Positions 36,601 to 47,700 of a stretch of DNA of 64,000 bases are shown in pieces. Position 1 is the stretch's first letter. Every line of letters begins with the position of its first letter. Source of the DNA: Sanderia malayensis (taxonomy: Eukaryota; Cnidaria; Scyphozoa; Semaeostomeae; Pelagiidae); NCBI GenBank assembly GCA_013076295.1, contig RQOL01000882.1, positions 744,001-808,000 of the forward strand. The letters run 5' to 3'. A program made the position numbers and the translations under genes. The notes beneath the pieces were generated by a model. The model did no database searches. It saw only the letters and a program-made list of their open reading frames with translations, and had not been told where the DNA came from.

Positions 36601-39600
36601 CGTGCATGCGCGGTAACATATATAGACTACTGCGCAGGAGGATCTATGAAGCATGACATCCACAGTGTCTGCCGTGAGCATTAGGGTTAGGCTTAGGGTT
36701 AGGGTTATAGTTAGGGTTAGGGTTAGAGTGCCATAAAGGTGGGCGTGCATGCGCGGTAACATATATAGACTACTGCGCAGGAGGATCTATGACGCATTAC
36801 ATCCAGAGTGTCTGCCGTGAGCATTAGGGTTAGGCTTAGGGTTAGGGTTATAGTTAGGGTTAGGGCTAGAGTGCCATAAAGGTGGGCGTGCATGCGCGGT
36901 AACATATATAGACTACTGCGCAGGAGGATCTATGACGCATTACATCCACAGTGTCTCCCGTGAGCATTAGGCTTAGGGTTAGGGTTAGGGTTATAGTTAG
37001 GGTTAGGGCTAGAGTGCCATAAAGGTGGGCGTGCATGCGCGGTAACATATATAGACTACTGCGCAGGAGGATCTATGACGCATTACATCCACAGTGTCTG
37101 CCGTGAGCATTAGGGTTAGGCTTAGGGTTAGGGTTATAGTTAGGGTTAGGGTTAGAGTGCCATAAAGGTGGGCGTGCATGCGCGGTAACATATATAGACT
37201 ACTGCGCAGGAGGATCTATGACGCATTACATCCACAGTGTCTGCCGTGAGCATTAGGGTTAGGCTTAGAGTTAGGGTTATAGTTAGGGTTAGAGTGCCAT
37301 AAAGGTGGGCGTGCATGCGCGGTAACATATATAGACTACTGCGCAGGAGGATCTATGAAGCATGGCATCCACAGTGTCTCCCGTGACCATTAGGGTTAGG
37401 GTTAGGGTTATAGTTAGGCTTAGGGTTAGGGTTATAGTTAGGGTTAAGGTCATAGTTAGATTATTTCATGTGTTATCGCTCTTTCTTTTTTTTCAGAACA
37501 TGCCGGTCCAATATGCGGTAACAAAATTGTGGAGGCTGGTGAGGAGTGTGACTGTGGTTACGATGGTGATGACTGTAAGGATGCATGCTGCATCGGGCAA
37601 GGCAAAGCTGGTTCCACTGGGTGTAGGTACAGCGCGCTCGCAAATTCATCTGCTGTTGGTGGCACGAGGTGCAGGTAAGCGAAGTTACCCTCTTTTTTTT
37701 TAATTCTATCCGGCTACTTTAGGCATAACTTAGCAAGGTTCCTATCTGCTAATATTCTAATTTTTGTTTTTTCATTGTTTTATATTAGTCCGTTAATTTT
37801 TTTTGTTATTCTTCCTTCGTCTATTGTTAATTTTTTATTTCTTAAATTTCTTCTCATCCATTGTTATTTCTTCATTTCTTCCTTCATCCATTGTTAATTC
37901 TTTATTTCTTAATTTCTTCCTTCATTTATTTTTCTGTGCTCTTTCATCTTCTTGACATTGTTTTATTTTTTCTTTAGTCCATCGGAAGGACCATGTTGCA
38001 CTACTGCGTGTAAGTTGAGAAATGCTACCGATATGCACAATTGCAGCTCAGCAACCCAATGTGCAATGTCAGGAATTTGCGAGTATCCTTTTATTGCTGT
38101 CTTAAACTTTACCAGGGGTCTTCTAGAAGGCCTTATTCAAGACTCAAGTAGCTAGAAGGCCCTTATTGAAGACTCGAGTAGCTAGACGGGCTTATTGAAG
38201 ACACAAGTAGCTAGAAGGCCTTATTAAAGACTCAAGTAACTTGAGACGGGCCTATCTAAGACTCAAGTAGCTAGAAGGCCTTATTGAAGACTCAAGTAGC
38301 TAGAAGGCCCTCATTAAAGATTAAAGCAGCTAGAAGGCCTTATTGAAGACTCAAGTAGCTAGAAGGCCTTATTGAAGACTCAAGTAGCTAGAAGGCCCTC
38401 ATTAAAGATTAAAGCAGCTAGAAGGCCTTATTGAAGACTCAAGTAGCTAGAAGGCCTTATTGAAGACTCAAGTAGCTAGAAGGCCCTCATTAAAGATTAA
38501 AGCAGCTAGAAGGCCTTATTGAAGACTCAAGTAGCTAGAAGGCCTTATTGAAGACTCAAGTAGCTAGAAGGCCCTCATTAAAGATTAAAGCAGCTAGAAG
38601 GCCTTATTGAAGATTCAAGCAGCTAGAAGGCCTTATTGAAGACTCAAGTAGCTAGAAGGTCTAATTGAAGACTCAAGCGGCTAGAAGGCCTTATTCAAGA
38701 CTCAAGTAGCTAGAAGGCCCTTATTGAAGATTCAAGCAGCTAGAAGGCCTAATTGAAGACTCAAGTAGCTAGAAGGTCTAATTGAAGACTCAAGCGGCTA
38801 GAAGGCCCTTATTCAAGACTCAAGTAGCTAGAAGGCCTTATTGAAGACTCAAGTAGCTAGAAGGCCCTCATTAAAGATTAAAGCAGCTAGAAGGCCTTAT
38901 TGAAGACTCAAGTAGCTAGAAGGCCTAATTGAAGACTCAAGTAGCTAGAAGGTCTAATTGAAGACACAAGTAGCTAGAAGGCCTTATTCAAGACTCAAGT
39001 AGCTAGAAGGCCCTTATTGAAGACACAAGTAGCTAGAAGGCCCTTATTGAAGACACAAGTAGCTAGAAGGCCTATTTGAAGACTCAAGTAGCTAGAAGGT
39101 CTAATTGAAGACTCAAGCGGCTAGAAGGCCTTATTGAAGACACAAGTAGCTAGAAGGCCCTTATTAAAGATTAAAGCAGCTAGAAGGCCTTATTGAAGAC
39201 TCAAGTAGCTAGAAGGCCTTATTGAAGACTCAAGTAGCTAGAAGGCCTTATTGAAGACACAAGTAGCTAGTTTTTGAACATTTTAGGTTAATCTTTGACT
39301 TTTATTTTTCTTTAACTATTCTTCAGTGGTACTTCTGCTTACTGTCCCACCCCCCTTTATCAACCCGATATCACGACAGAGTGCAACAGTGGAAAAAGAG
39401 TTTGCATCAATGGAGTAAGCTAGCCAATCAATTATTTATTCATTATTTATTTATGCAATATATTCAGCTATATCTGCGCAATAGATGCACTTATATCAAT
39501 GCAATATGTGCAGAAATACCTATGCAATGTATGCAGCTTTATCTATGCAATATATGCACTTATATCTATGCAATGTGTACATCTATATCTACGCAATATA

Positions 39601-40921
39601 TGCAGCTATATCTATGCAATATATGCAGCTATATCTATGCAATGTATGCAGCCCTATGTAATGCATGAGGTGATATTTTAATTTTAGTCCTGTATTGGCT
39701 CGATCTGCGTGAAGCACAACAAAACAGCCTGCATGTGTACAAGCAAAGCCGATTTCTGCAAAATCTGTTGCATGACGGGTAACGATCAATCGACCTGTAA
39801 ATCAATGAATCTCGACCAATCACCAGGTAATCACTGACCGCTTGATCATGAATCATGAATCATGAATCATGAATCATCAATCATTTATCACTTATCATCA
39901 ATCATGAATTATGAATCATTAATCATCAATCAGTAATTATTTATCGTTTATCATTTATCATTTATCATTTATCATTTATCATTTATCATTTATCTTTTTT
40001 TGTTGTATTTGTGTAGTTTTTAAAGTTCGTCCTGTTCACACATTTTTCTAGTGTTTTACATCAGCTGTTTTTCATTCTTCCTTTGATGTTCTCATTGTGC
40101 TTTCATTTACCAGGTACTCCATGTGACAATTACCTTGGTTACTGTGATATCTTTGACAAGTGTCGTAAGGTTGACGCAGAAGGGCCCCTCTCACGATTGA
40201 AGAACAGTCTTTTTAGTAAGGCAGCCCTAAACAGCATGCTAACTTGGATGAAAGAAAAGTGGTGGGCATGCGCACTAATTGGCCTGGGATTGATCCTTTT
40301 CATGGCAGGCAAGTCTCATACTTCCTCCCACCTCTTATACCTCCTGCGCAGCAAAGCATCGTAACCACACTGCATACCGTAATCTCTCAATTAAAGGCCC
40401 TCTTTTTTAAATGCCCCGTCCGTTCGAATAAGGCCCCACTATTTAAAATTTTTTCAATAAAGGAAACTATTAAGCGCCCCCTATTAAACGCCCCCTCGAA
40501 TAGACGTCACCTAAAATATAAAAAATTATTAAACGCTGCGGTATTTTGCAGGCACTCACTTCAAAACGTATCGTTTTAATCAATTGCTAGATGTTTTAGT
40601 CCCGGTTATTGGCTCAACATCACAGCAGCACTCATTTTGGATTTTTTCTTTCTAGGATTCATATGGTGCTGCAGCAAGCACACACCAAGTAGCAATCCAA
40701 ATAAGCCCCCGGCCAGACAATTGACTCTGCCTCGTACCCTATCTAGACGCCCACGGCCGCAGAATCAACAACCCGTCCGTGCATCTGCCCCACATCACTC
40801 TGGGGGATCAGTTGATCCCTGGGGAGAGGGTCCACCTGGCTATGACACCGCCATCAGAGATTCGGGTCGTGGCCACGCCCAAAGAATGCAATTGCATCAC
40901 AAAAGTGTCAGAGGCACGTAA
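30609..40921 (+). CDS. ADAM10: ADAM10/Kuzbanian-type transmembrane metalloprotease
   Basis: Fourteen exons: 30609-30681, 31612-31753, 32234-32346, 32592-32923, 33352-33475, 33747-33950, 34145-34311, 34582-34756, 37497-37674, 37978-38082, 39327-39414, 39688-39826, 40114-40308, 40656-40921. They close to 766 residues, about the size of vertebrate ADAM10. Signal peptide; propeptide starting [14 protein letters not shown]; cysteine-switch SRCGAKKN (C170); furin site RKRR (203-206); catalytic [12 protein letters not shown] (376-387), split by an intron after AQ; Met-turn NYIMYP; disintegrin-like region ([16 protein letters not shown]); cysteine-rich region; one TM (~662-683, starting [17 protein letters not shown]); and a proline/arginine-rich tail (RPRPQ). 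All zinc ligands and the catalytic Glu are present. ADAM10 sheds Notch, cadherins and other ectodomains at the cell surface. Intron 13 uses a GC donor (GCAAGT at 40309). Introns hold four large tandem repeats. Confidence 0.97.
32365..32590. repeat. TTCATTCATTAATTAGATTAATC-type repeat (ADAM10 intron 3)
   Basis: Degenerate repeat; ATTAATCTTTCATTCCTTAACTAATT recurs near 32405 and 32525, giving a longer period of about 120 bp. Confidence 0.75.
33505..33715. repeat. 23-bp minisatellite (ADAM10 intron 5)
   Basis: About nine copies of TATGCAATATATGCAGCTATATC, same strand and phase of unit as 13265-13668 and 39450-39660. Confidence 0.95.
34386..34550 (+). repeat. 93-bp hairpin-bearing dispersed repeat, locus 1 (ADAM10 intron 7)
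   Basis: One full and one partial unit: CCCCTGGAAATATATCATTT, then TTTATCAATGGA, CCAGGGGTGACAGTATGAGA and CAATATAGT. CCCCTGG and CCAGGGG can pair across a loop of about 45 bases. Same family at 60465-60915 (+) and 63340-63605 (reverse). Confidence 0.9.
34795..37462. repeat. 143-bp satellite-like array with higher-order 989-bp period (ADAM10 intron 8)
   Basis: About 18 tandem monomers of 137-143 bp. Each has CATATATAGACTACTGCGCA, GGAGGATCTATGACGCAT, CCACAGTGTCTGCCGTGAGC, a run of GGTTAG/GGCTTAG hexamers, and AGTGCCATAAAGGTGGGCGT. Variant monomers recur in the same order 989 bp apart (for example starting at 35031 and 36020, 35311 and 36300, 35591 and 36580, 35877 and 36866). This marks a seven-monomer higher-order repeat present about 2.5 times. 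Minus-strand 60-residue frames here are artefacts. Confidence 0.95.
38115..39272. repeat. 29-bp minisatellite, about 40 copies (ADAM10 intron 10)
   Basis: Units CTAGAAGGCCTTATTGAAGA plus CTCAAGTAG. Variants such as CCCTCATTAAAGATTAAAGC occur every third unit in one part (38290-38600), which shows local higher-order copying. Confidence 0.95.
39450..39660. repeat. 23-bp minisatellite (ADAM10 intron 11)
   Basis: About nine diverged copies of the TATGCAATATATGCAGCTATATC unit. Confidence 0.92.
39845..39992. repeat. 7-bp repeats ATCATGA / TTTATCA (ADAM10 intron 12)
   Basis: Simple tandem ATCATGA passes into ATCA-rich DNA and then perfect TTTATCA copies. Confidence 0.9.
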
Positions 40922-41761
40922 TTAGAATGCGTTTCTTTTTTGCCCCTGATTTGTGAACTTTGGCTTATGGCCTTTGACTTATGGCCTATGGCTTTTGGCT
41001 TGTAACTTATCTCAATCGTTTTTTGACATTTTCTCCGTCTGTGTCCTATAACAAGGGGTAGAAATCTTGGTCTGGTTTCTGGTACATAACTATTTTTCTT
41101 CCAATAAATAGTTGCAGAGATTCTATGTTAGAAGCAAGTAATTAGAAGTTGGAATGCATTTATAATTTTTTATATTATCAGCACTTTGTAATTAGTTAGA
41201 AAAGTATTTTCAATTTTAGCTTTCATTATCCTTACCATTACTAATAGCTTATGTATGTAATATATCACAAATTAATATTAGCTACACTCGTTTAATACCT
41301 TATGATGTACATGTTCCTGTTGTTTCAATAATTTGCCTTTAATCAACAAAAAATGTGGATATTTGACACGCGGTCCTCCCCCCATTGTTTTGGGACAGTT
41401 CAGCCACGCCCCCCTTTGGGTCTCGAGTTTGAATGGGCATAGTAAAAGCGTCTGACTTACTCGCTTGTGATTGGTCAATTCGCGAAAATCTATTGTTCTA
41501 CTCATCACGTGACGAGACAGCGAGGTTTTTAGCTGTTTGACTGTGATATGCGTGCAGTGGAGAAAGACTCGCGTAACTTACAGAAGTTTTTCAAATCATT
41601 ATCTTCACTGGCTGGTAGCCTTATTCAAATTTGATAGATAATTATTCACACGTATATATACCGGTAAAGTGTACAACAGACATCTAAATGACCAACAAAG
41701 CGAGTACAAGGAACTGTTTACATACAGTAAAGTTAAGCCAATGTCTGATAAACGGGCCTAA
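40922..41761. promoter_or_regulatory. Intergenic spacer with candidate promoter of the Rab11-FIP gene
   Basis: After the ADAM10 3' UTR (AATAAA near 41103) comes a more GC-rich block. It has an inverted CCAAT box (ATTGG near 41471) and a palindromic E-box TCACGTGA at 41505-41512. These sit ~250-290 bp before the first coding exon at 41762 and are typical of a TATA-less promoter. Assignment is by position and consensus only. Confidence 0.45.
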
Positions 41762-44700
41762 ATGTTAAATTGTAGAGAATATTCTGATGGAAATGAATAT
41801 ATCGGAAATAATTCTTCACCCAGTGGCTCAAGCACAAGTTCTTTGTCAATGGATGACTATATGAGAAGGTTATTTACTGCATGTGATACAGATAAAGATG
41901 GTTTTTTAGACCGGTAAGTGTTTAATATTATATTTTTATTTGCAACTCCACGAGAGCAAGAAATCTTAACACTTTTTCCTTGAAAGCGTGACACATTTTC
42001 TCTCTAGACATTTCAAAGTTAAGAGTTTAATACAGTTAAGTAAATTACCTAAAACACTTGTTTAATACTTAAATTTTACGAGTTAATGGATATCAATTTG
42101 TGGCAATTTAATTCATATAAATATTAGTGCAAGGAAAGTATTATTATTCTTATTTCAAGTGCCTGGCCTTTTATTTCGATGTTAAAACTCAATGGCGACG
42201 CCAAATTTATTTTTATACAGTTTCATTTCCATGCGAAAAAATCGTCCTTTAAAATCGAGAAATTTTAACATTTTTCTGATAGAAAATTGTTTATAATAAA
42301 ATTAATTAGCGCTTGTAGCTTTCTGTTATAGAATTTATACGAATGTTTACAAATATCTGTTAAAATCAAAGATAAGACTGAGTTCTTTTACAAATTAAAA
42401 CAGTGAAGAAATGATTTCTTTTAACTCATTATCTCAACCGTGAATTATCAGTGAATTGTCTCCGATAATATTATTTAATATTCTAAAACATTAGGCCATC
42501 CATGCAGGATATTTTTCAGAAGCTTTTTTCATCTTTTAATTAATTTTCCACCCATCCCATCCGAAGGTTTCTACAGACCGGGTTACATATCTAATCCTTT
42601 AACGCGATTATACTTTGTCACAAAACGCCAATTCTTCATTTTACACCGAATTTTTTTCATACTTTTCGACTGGAAATGCCTTTCATATATTATTTCTTCA
42701 ACAATTCAAATCTTTACTCGACAAGACATCTTTATTCAGCTAGAGTTTCCACCATCTATATATTTCGATGATATTTCGGTGATATTTTATAGATTAGAGG
42801 AAGCTCGATTTAGTTAGAGTTCGGGTTGTCTTTGTTCTGAAACAAAACGCCAATCTACATCATATCTTTATATCCATCATAAAACCTATAATTGATATCA
42901 TAAATTTTTTACGATATTAGCTCACAAATGTCATAACTCTCAGTTAGGCCTTTGAGTAGCTGCAAACTCGTTAATTCACTCGTAAATTTTGCTTGCTATA
43001 AACATGGGTTTTTTAAACATTTTTGAGTCACTAAATGATATATGTGTTATTATCCCCTTTTCGAACTTTTTTCGAACCCCACAGGTCGCGGTGTTGATAA
43101 CTCAATAGCGTGCCATTTGCGTCATGGGGATTACCAAGGGTGACACCACAAAATAACAGAACTCCCATGTTTGTCCCAATTTTGTCGCCCTTTACCCTTC
43201 TATCCCGTTTAACAACCTCATTGGGGGCAGAGAGACCCAGAACAGTGCCTGAACCGTCTTAGAATCGAACCCATAGGCCGTTATGCGCTCGAACCATGCA
43301 TGCAATTCTCAATTTTGCTGGTTGTGTCCCCCCGTCGGTGTGACGTGGTTTGAACAATAATACTCACACCTCGCCATGTAAAGGTTTCAGCACTTTGCAA
43401 TCAGCTCTGCCCATTATCAACAACCAATATATATTATATGTCAATCCAATTGAAGACACAGGTTTGCTGGCTTGTTTTGTTTTGCTTGTATTGTTGGCTG
43501 ATCTGTCTCTCTCTGTGTTATATTGGGCAAGTGGTCTTGGTTTCAGGACTGCCCGTCGTGTGCATTGCATTGGCTTCTGCTTCGTTTGCATTCAATGGTT
43601 TCATTGAAACCTGTTCTGGCTGCATTTGCAATGGCTTCTTTATTTACTCCTCGCAATGGTTTCCTTGCTGCTTTATTTGAAACCGGCAGGGCATTGGCTT
43701 CTTTATTACTTGCCAACGGTTTTCTTACTGTTTCTTATTTGAAGTGAGAGTTCGGTTGCGTTGTAATGGCTTCGTCGCGACTGGCAATGGTTTCCTTTCT
43801 GGTTAATGCTTTCAGTCTTTGCGATTGTGGTCGGGTTGTAGTTTTTGGGGTGGGCTCACACACCTTTTTGTCACCGCGTAAGAGCTGTTGTACACGTGCC
43901 AAAATACGGATAAGTCTGGAATTCAACCATTTATTGTCCTTTGAAACCCCTTGTTGCTATGGGAAACGTGGGTTACTGGTGACCCATTGCATGGGTATAA
44001 TGTTTATCCCCTTGAGGTGTTATCTGAGAGACACCAGTGCAAATTAATCTCCTTTGCTACCCTATGGCTGTCTGTGCCCTGTGGCGGGCTGGCTATCTGG
44101 GATTGGCTCTTAAGACACGATAATATGATAAGGAAATTGTTAGGAAATTAAAAGCTATTGGATTTGTTCAAACGACTTGGAGCGATAAAATAATATTCGC
44201 CATAGCTGCGGGCGAAGCAAAGTTGAGTGGTTCTTGAGAGTAGTTAGATGGGATTTTGGTCTGGTTATTTGGTTCCTTCCTCTCGTTTTAAGAGTTCATT
44301 TGCGTCACAGACCTCTCACTATTTAACTGTTTACAAATCTGATTTTTTATTTTATAAGAAACCTAGCTCAAGCCCTACTGGTAAAAGTTTTTTACATTTT
44401 CTATTGTTTTCTATTGTTAAGGAAAACAATAGAACGAAGGAATCTATTGTAATTTGGCGCAAATTCTACTGGTAAGTTTCTTATAAAGTGGTTTCTTATA
44501 AAAAAACGTGCAATTTGCGGGAAAGTGCGTCTATATGTATATTCTTATTGCCAAACATTTGTTGTGTCTAAACACGCTTGTTTATGAAAGAATTCAATAA
44601 ATTTTAGTGCTGGAATTGAGAATATATAAGTAAGAAATTGTAAATTTGTATTCTTCAAAAATAGTCCATTGAGACTTTAGTTTCTAGACGGTATCCTGCA

Positions 44701-47700
44701 AAGAATTTTTTAATCTTTGTTTGGAAAAGATTGGAATTGAATTCGAGTCTTCAAAAATGCTCAACTTCGAAAGAACAAGGCAGTTCTACCAGATACCGAA
44801 AATTGGAAAAGCCAGGGGCGCAAATCCAAAATTTTCCAGGGAGGTGTTCGATTAAAAGACCGAGTTATTTCCACGAGGGACCGATTTTTTAGATGAATGA
44901 TAAAGTTTTCCAAATTTTCCAAAAGGACCGGGTTTTAAAGACTTTGGGGGTGTCACACCCCACACCCCACCCCTCTTTTGCACCCCTGTTGGAAACCGAG
45001 CGAGAAAGTGCCCAAGTGCTAAAACCGTCATATTTGTGATGCCAAGTTGAGAAAAGTTTGGTAGCGTGCGGTAAAAGTTTGTCGGATGAAGTGGGATTAG
45101 TGAGGAACACGGGTTGACGTTTTCTTATTTGCTATTGGGGTGAGGCTGGACTAGCCAGCAGTCTTTCTTGTTTAGAATTACAATTGAATATACTTCAAGG
45201 TATTTATTCTGGGTTTGTATGGAGTGGGTGTTTGTTATTTTTTATCACGTTGCGTTGACCACTATGGTGGCCCATAGCTGCCATAAGGAATTTTTGCTAT
45301 AAATTAAAAAAAAAATAACTTAGGTAATAGTTTTTTTTTTTTATTACAATAAAAAATTTTAATTTCATTTATATTAAATTTATTTTAAAAAATTTTTCAT
45401 TTGGTTTTTTTTTTTTAAATTTTGCTTTTATTTTCGGTTCAAAAAACTATTTACGAATCCCAAAAATTTTAAAAAATAATCAAAAAAAATTTCACCACGA
45501 GCCCAGAACTGCCACAGTATACCATAATCCTTTGCGCTTTTGTCATTAAAAAGAGGTTGGTATTTGGCGGGAAATTGTTTGGAAATATGGCCGAAGCGAG
45601 GTGGAAAGATTTTGAGCAGAAAGTGAAAGCTAAAAGAGAAGTAAATAAAAGAAAAGGTACTGTCAAGTCCGCTAAAAGAGAGCTTGTCGATTCTATAACT
45701 GTGCAACGTCTTAGCTCAGATGTTTCTGGCAAAGCGCAAAAGTTTTCACGGATTGGGCCACGGGAATTCGTATCTTATCCTCATGGTGATCTGACGTTAG
45801 AAGGCATCAAAAGAGCTTGCGAAGAACATTTTTCATCCACTTTAAATCGGGAAGTTGAATGCGATGTTCTCGCTGGAGAGCAAGGGCCTTCTTGCAAAAC
45901 TTTAGCGCAAGTACCAAACTTAAAATTGATTCATGTCAGATTCGTCAAGAGCAAATCAATTGCTGATTGTTCTTTCTCGCTTTCATCGTTACCACAGAAG
46001 CTACCTACGGCAAATATTCTGAAGAAAAGACCAGAGCAGCAAGCCCGAAAGACTCCAGAAACCAGTTGGGAAATGAATTCAACAGTAACCACCTCAGGCA
46101 TGCCACCCTCAAAAAAGGTTTGCCCTGTGAGTTTATCAGTTACAGCAATGATGAAGCTTGGTAAAGTTGTCCATGATAGCAACAAGACAGCAAGCATATG
46201 GTCTTTCAATGTAAGCAGCATGGCATGGACTGCACCAAGGCCAATTGAGTTATCAGTACAAGACACTTCATTTGCAAGGGGAGGCTTCCGAGAGGTATTC
46301 AAGGCCAAGATTGCCACTGCTGGTTTTGGTGACAACGAATGGGTTGTCAAAAAATATCTCCCAGGTACATTGAAGTGCATTGAAGATTTGGGACAGACAA
46401 TAGAACAACACACAAAGAAAGCAGTTCAAATGCATGCTTTGGCAAAGAATATTGCTGAAAGGTTCCAAAAGAAAGGTTCTGATATTGAAGCCTTTGGTAG
46501 CACATTTGAGTATACAAGCAGCTATTTAGGAAAATTGGAGAGTGGAGAAATTTTTACAATGGAAAAGTTTCTCAATGCCGATTTCCAGAAACACATAAAC
46601 AACAATGGTTTAGTTTGCGGTGATATGGAAAGTGAGTTGTGCCAGAAGGCAGAGTGCCTCGTTCATTTTTCATATTTTATTTCCAATGAGAAATTGATGT
46701 TATTAGACATTCAAGGAAGTGACAATATTCTGTTTGACCCAGAAATTGCATCTGTTGATTTATGCCTTGATAATGAATATCTCTTTGGAGCAGGGAACCT
46801 GACATTTTCTGCCATAGAGAATTTCAAAGAAAATCATGTGTGCAACATATACTTCAGGATGATGGGTCTATCTGGCCTTCTAGAGTTGAGCTCATAACTG
46901 CAGAACATTATGGAATATTTGTTATGCAATTTTTAAAATGTTATGTTTGGTTTATAGAGAAGTTTGGTTTTGGTTTATAAAGTACTATTTGACATTGCAG
47001 TGGTTTTCCAATTAGATATAAGGTAACATTAGCGTAAACCTCAATATGTGAAAATGCAAACAAATCTGATTTTATTCTGAAATTCTTTCATACTCGTGCT
47101 TCAGATACAAATAAGCATCCACACAATCCTTGGGTTTTATCCCTTTTGGGTCTGCTATTATTTGCTTGAATTGATTTTCAATATCAACAGGCAAGTACTG
47201 GTCTTCGTGTTCTAATACACCAGACAGCTCTGCAACCTCCTTTAGTTCGTCATCTGTGATTGGCCATCCTGTGACATGTAACAAAAAACAATGAAAACCA
47301 ATAGCCCTGAAAAGGGTTAAAATAGCAATAAGACAAACTTTGTAAAATCTCTTAATTCTTAATTATCTCTTTACTATCACCAAATTTTGGCACAACTAAA
47401 CTTTGGTGCATAATAGACAGCACCAGAGAAGGAGTTCAAAATCCTTCTATAACAATACTTAGTTTTTGGGAATTTGTCTGTATCATTCCTTATAAAAGGT
47501 TTCTTGTCAAAAATGGAACACTTACCACAATCCTCTAGACCATATTCCCCAGGAAAGGTATATATATGATTTGGAATTCCATCTGGCAGATAAGTGTTCC
47601 TCTGGTGTCTAATCCTGTGTGTGTTCCATATAGTGTCTTTAAATGTGTCAAGCTCATTTTGTAATAAAGGATGGAAAACATAGGCAAGCATCCACCTAGC

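Noticed and set aside
35031..37191. Ten nearly identical 60-residue minus-strand frames with TLTLTI runs
   Set aside because: They are the complement of the telomere-like part of the 143-bp satellite; frame-preserving only because monomers are copies.
38115..39272. CRISPR-like regular repeats
   Set aside because: There are no variable spacers, the genome is animal, and no cas genes are present; these are minisatellites.
43350..44475. Cluster of 60-90-residue frames in both strands
   Set aside because: Overlapping frames in all directions without splice context or recognisable domains, inside intron 1 of the Rab11-FIP gene.
45931..46413. 160-residue minus-strand frame opposite the kinase
   Set aside because: Shadow of the alpha-kinase coding strand; it has no family resemblance.
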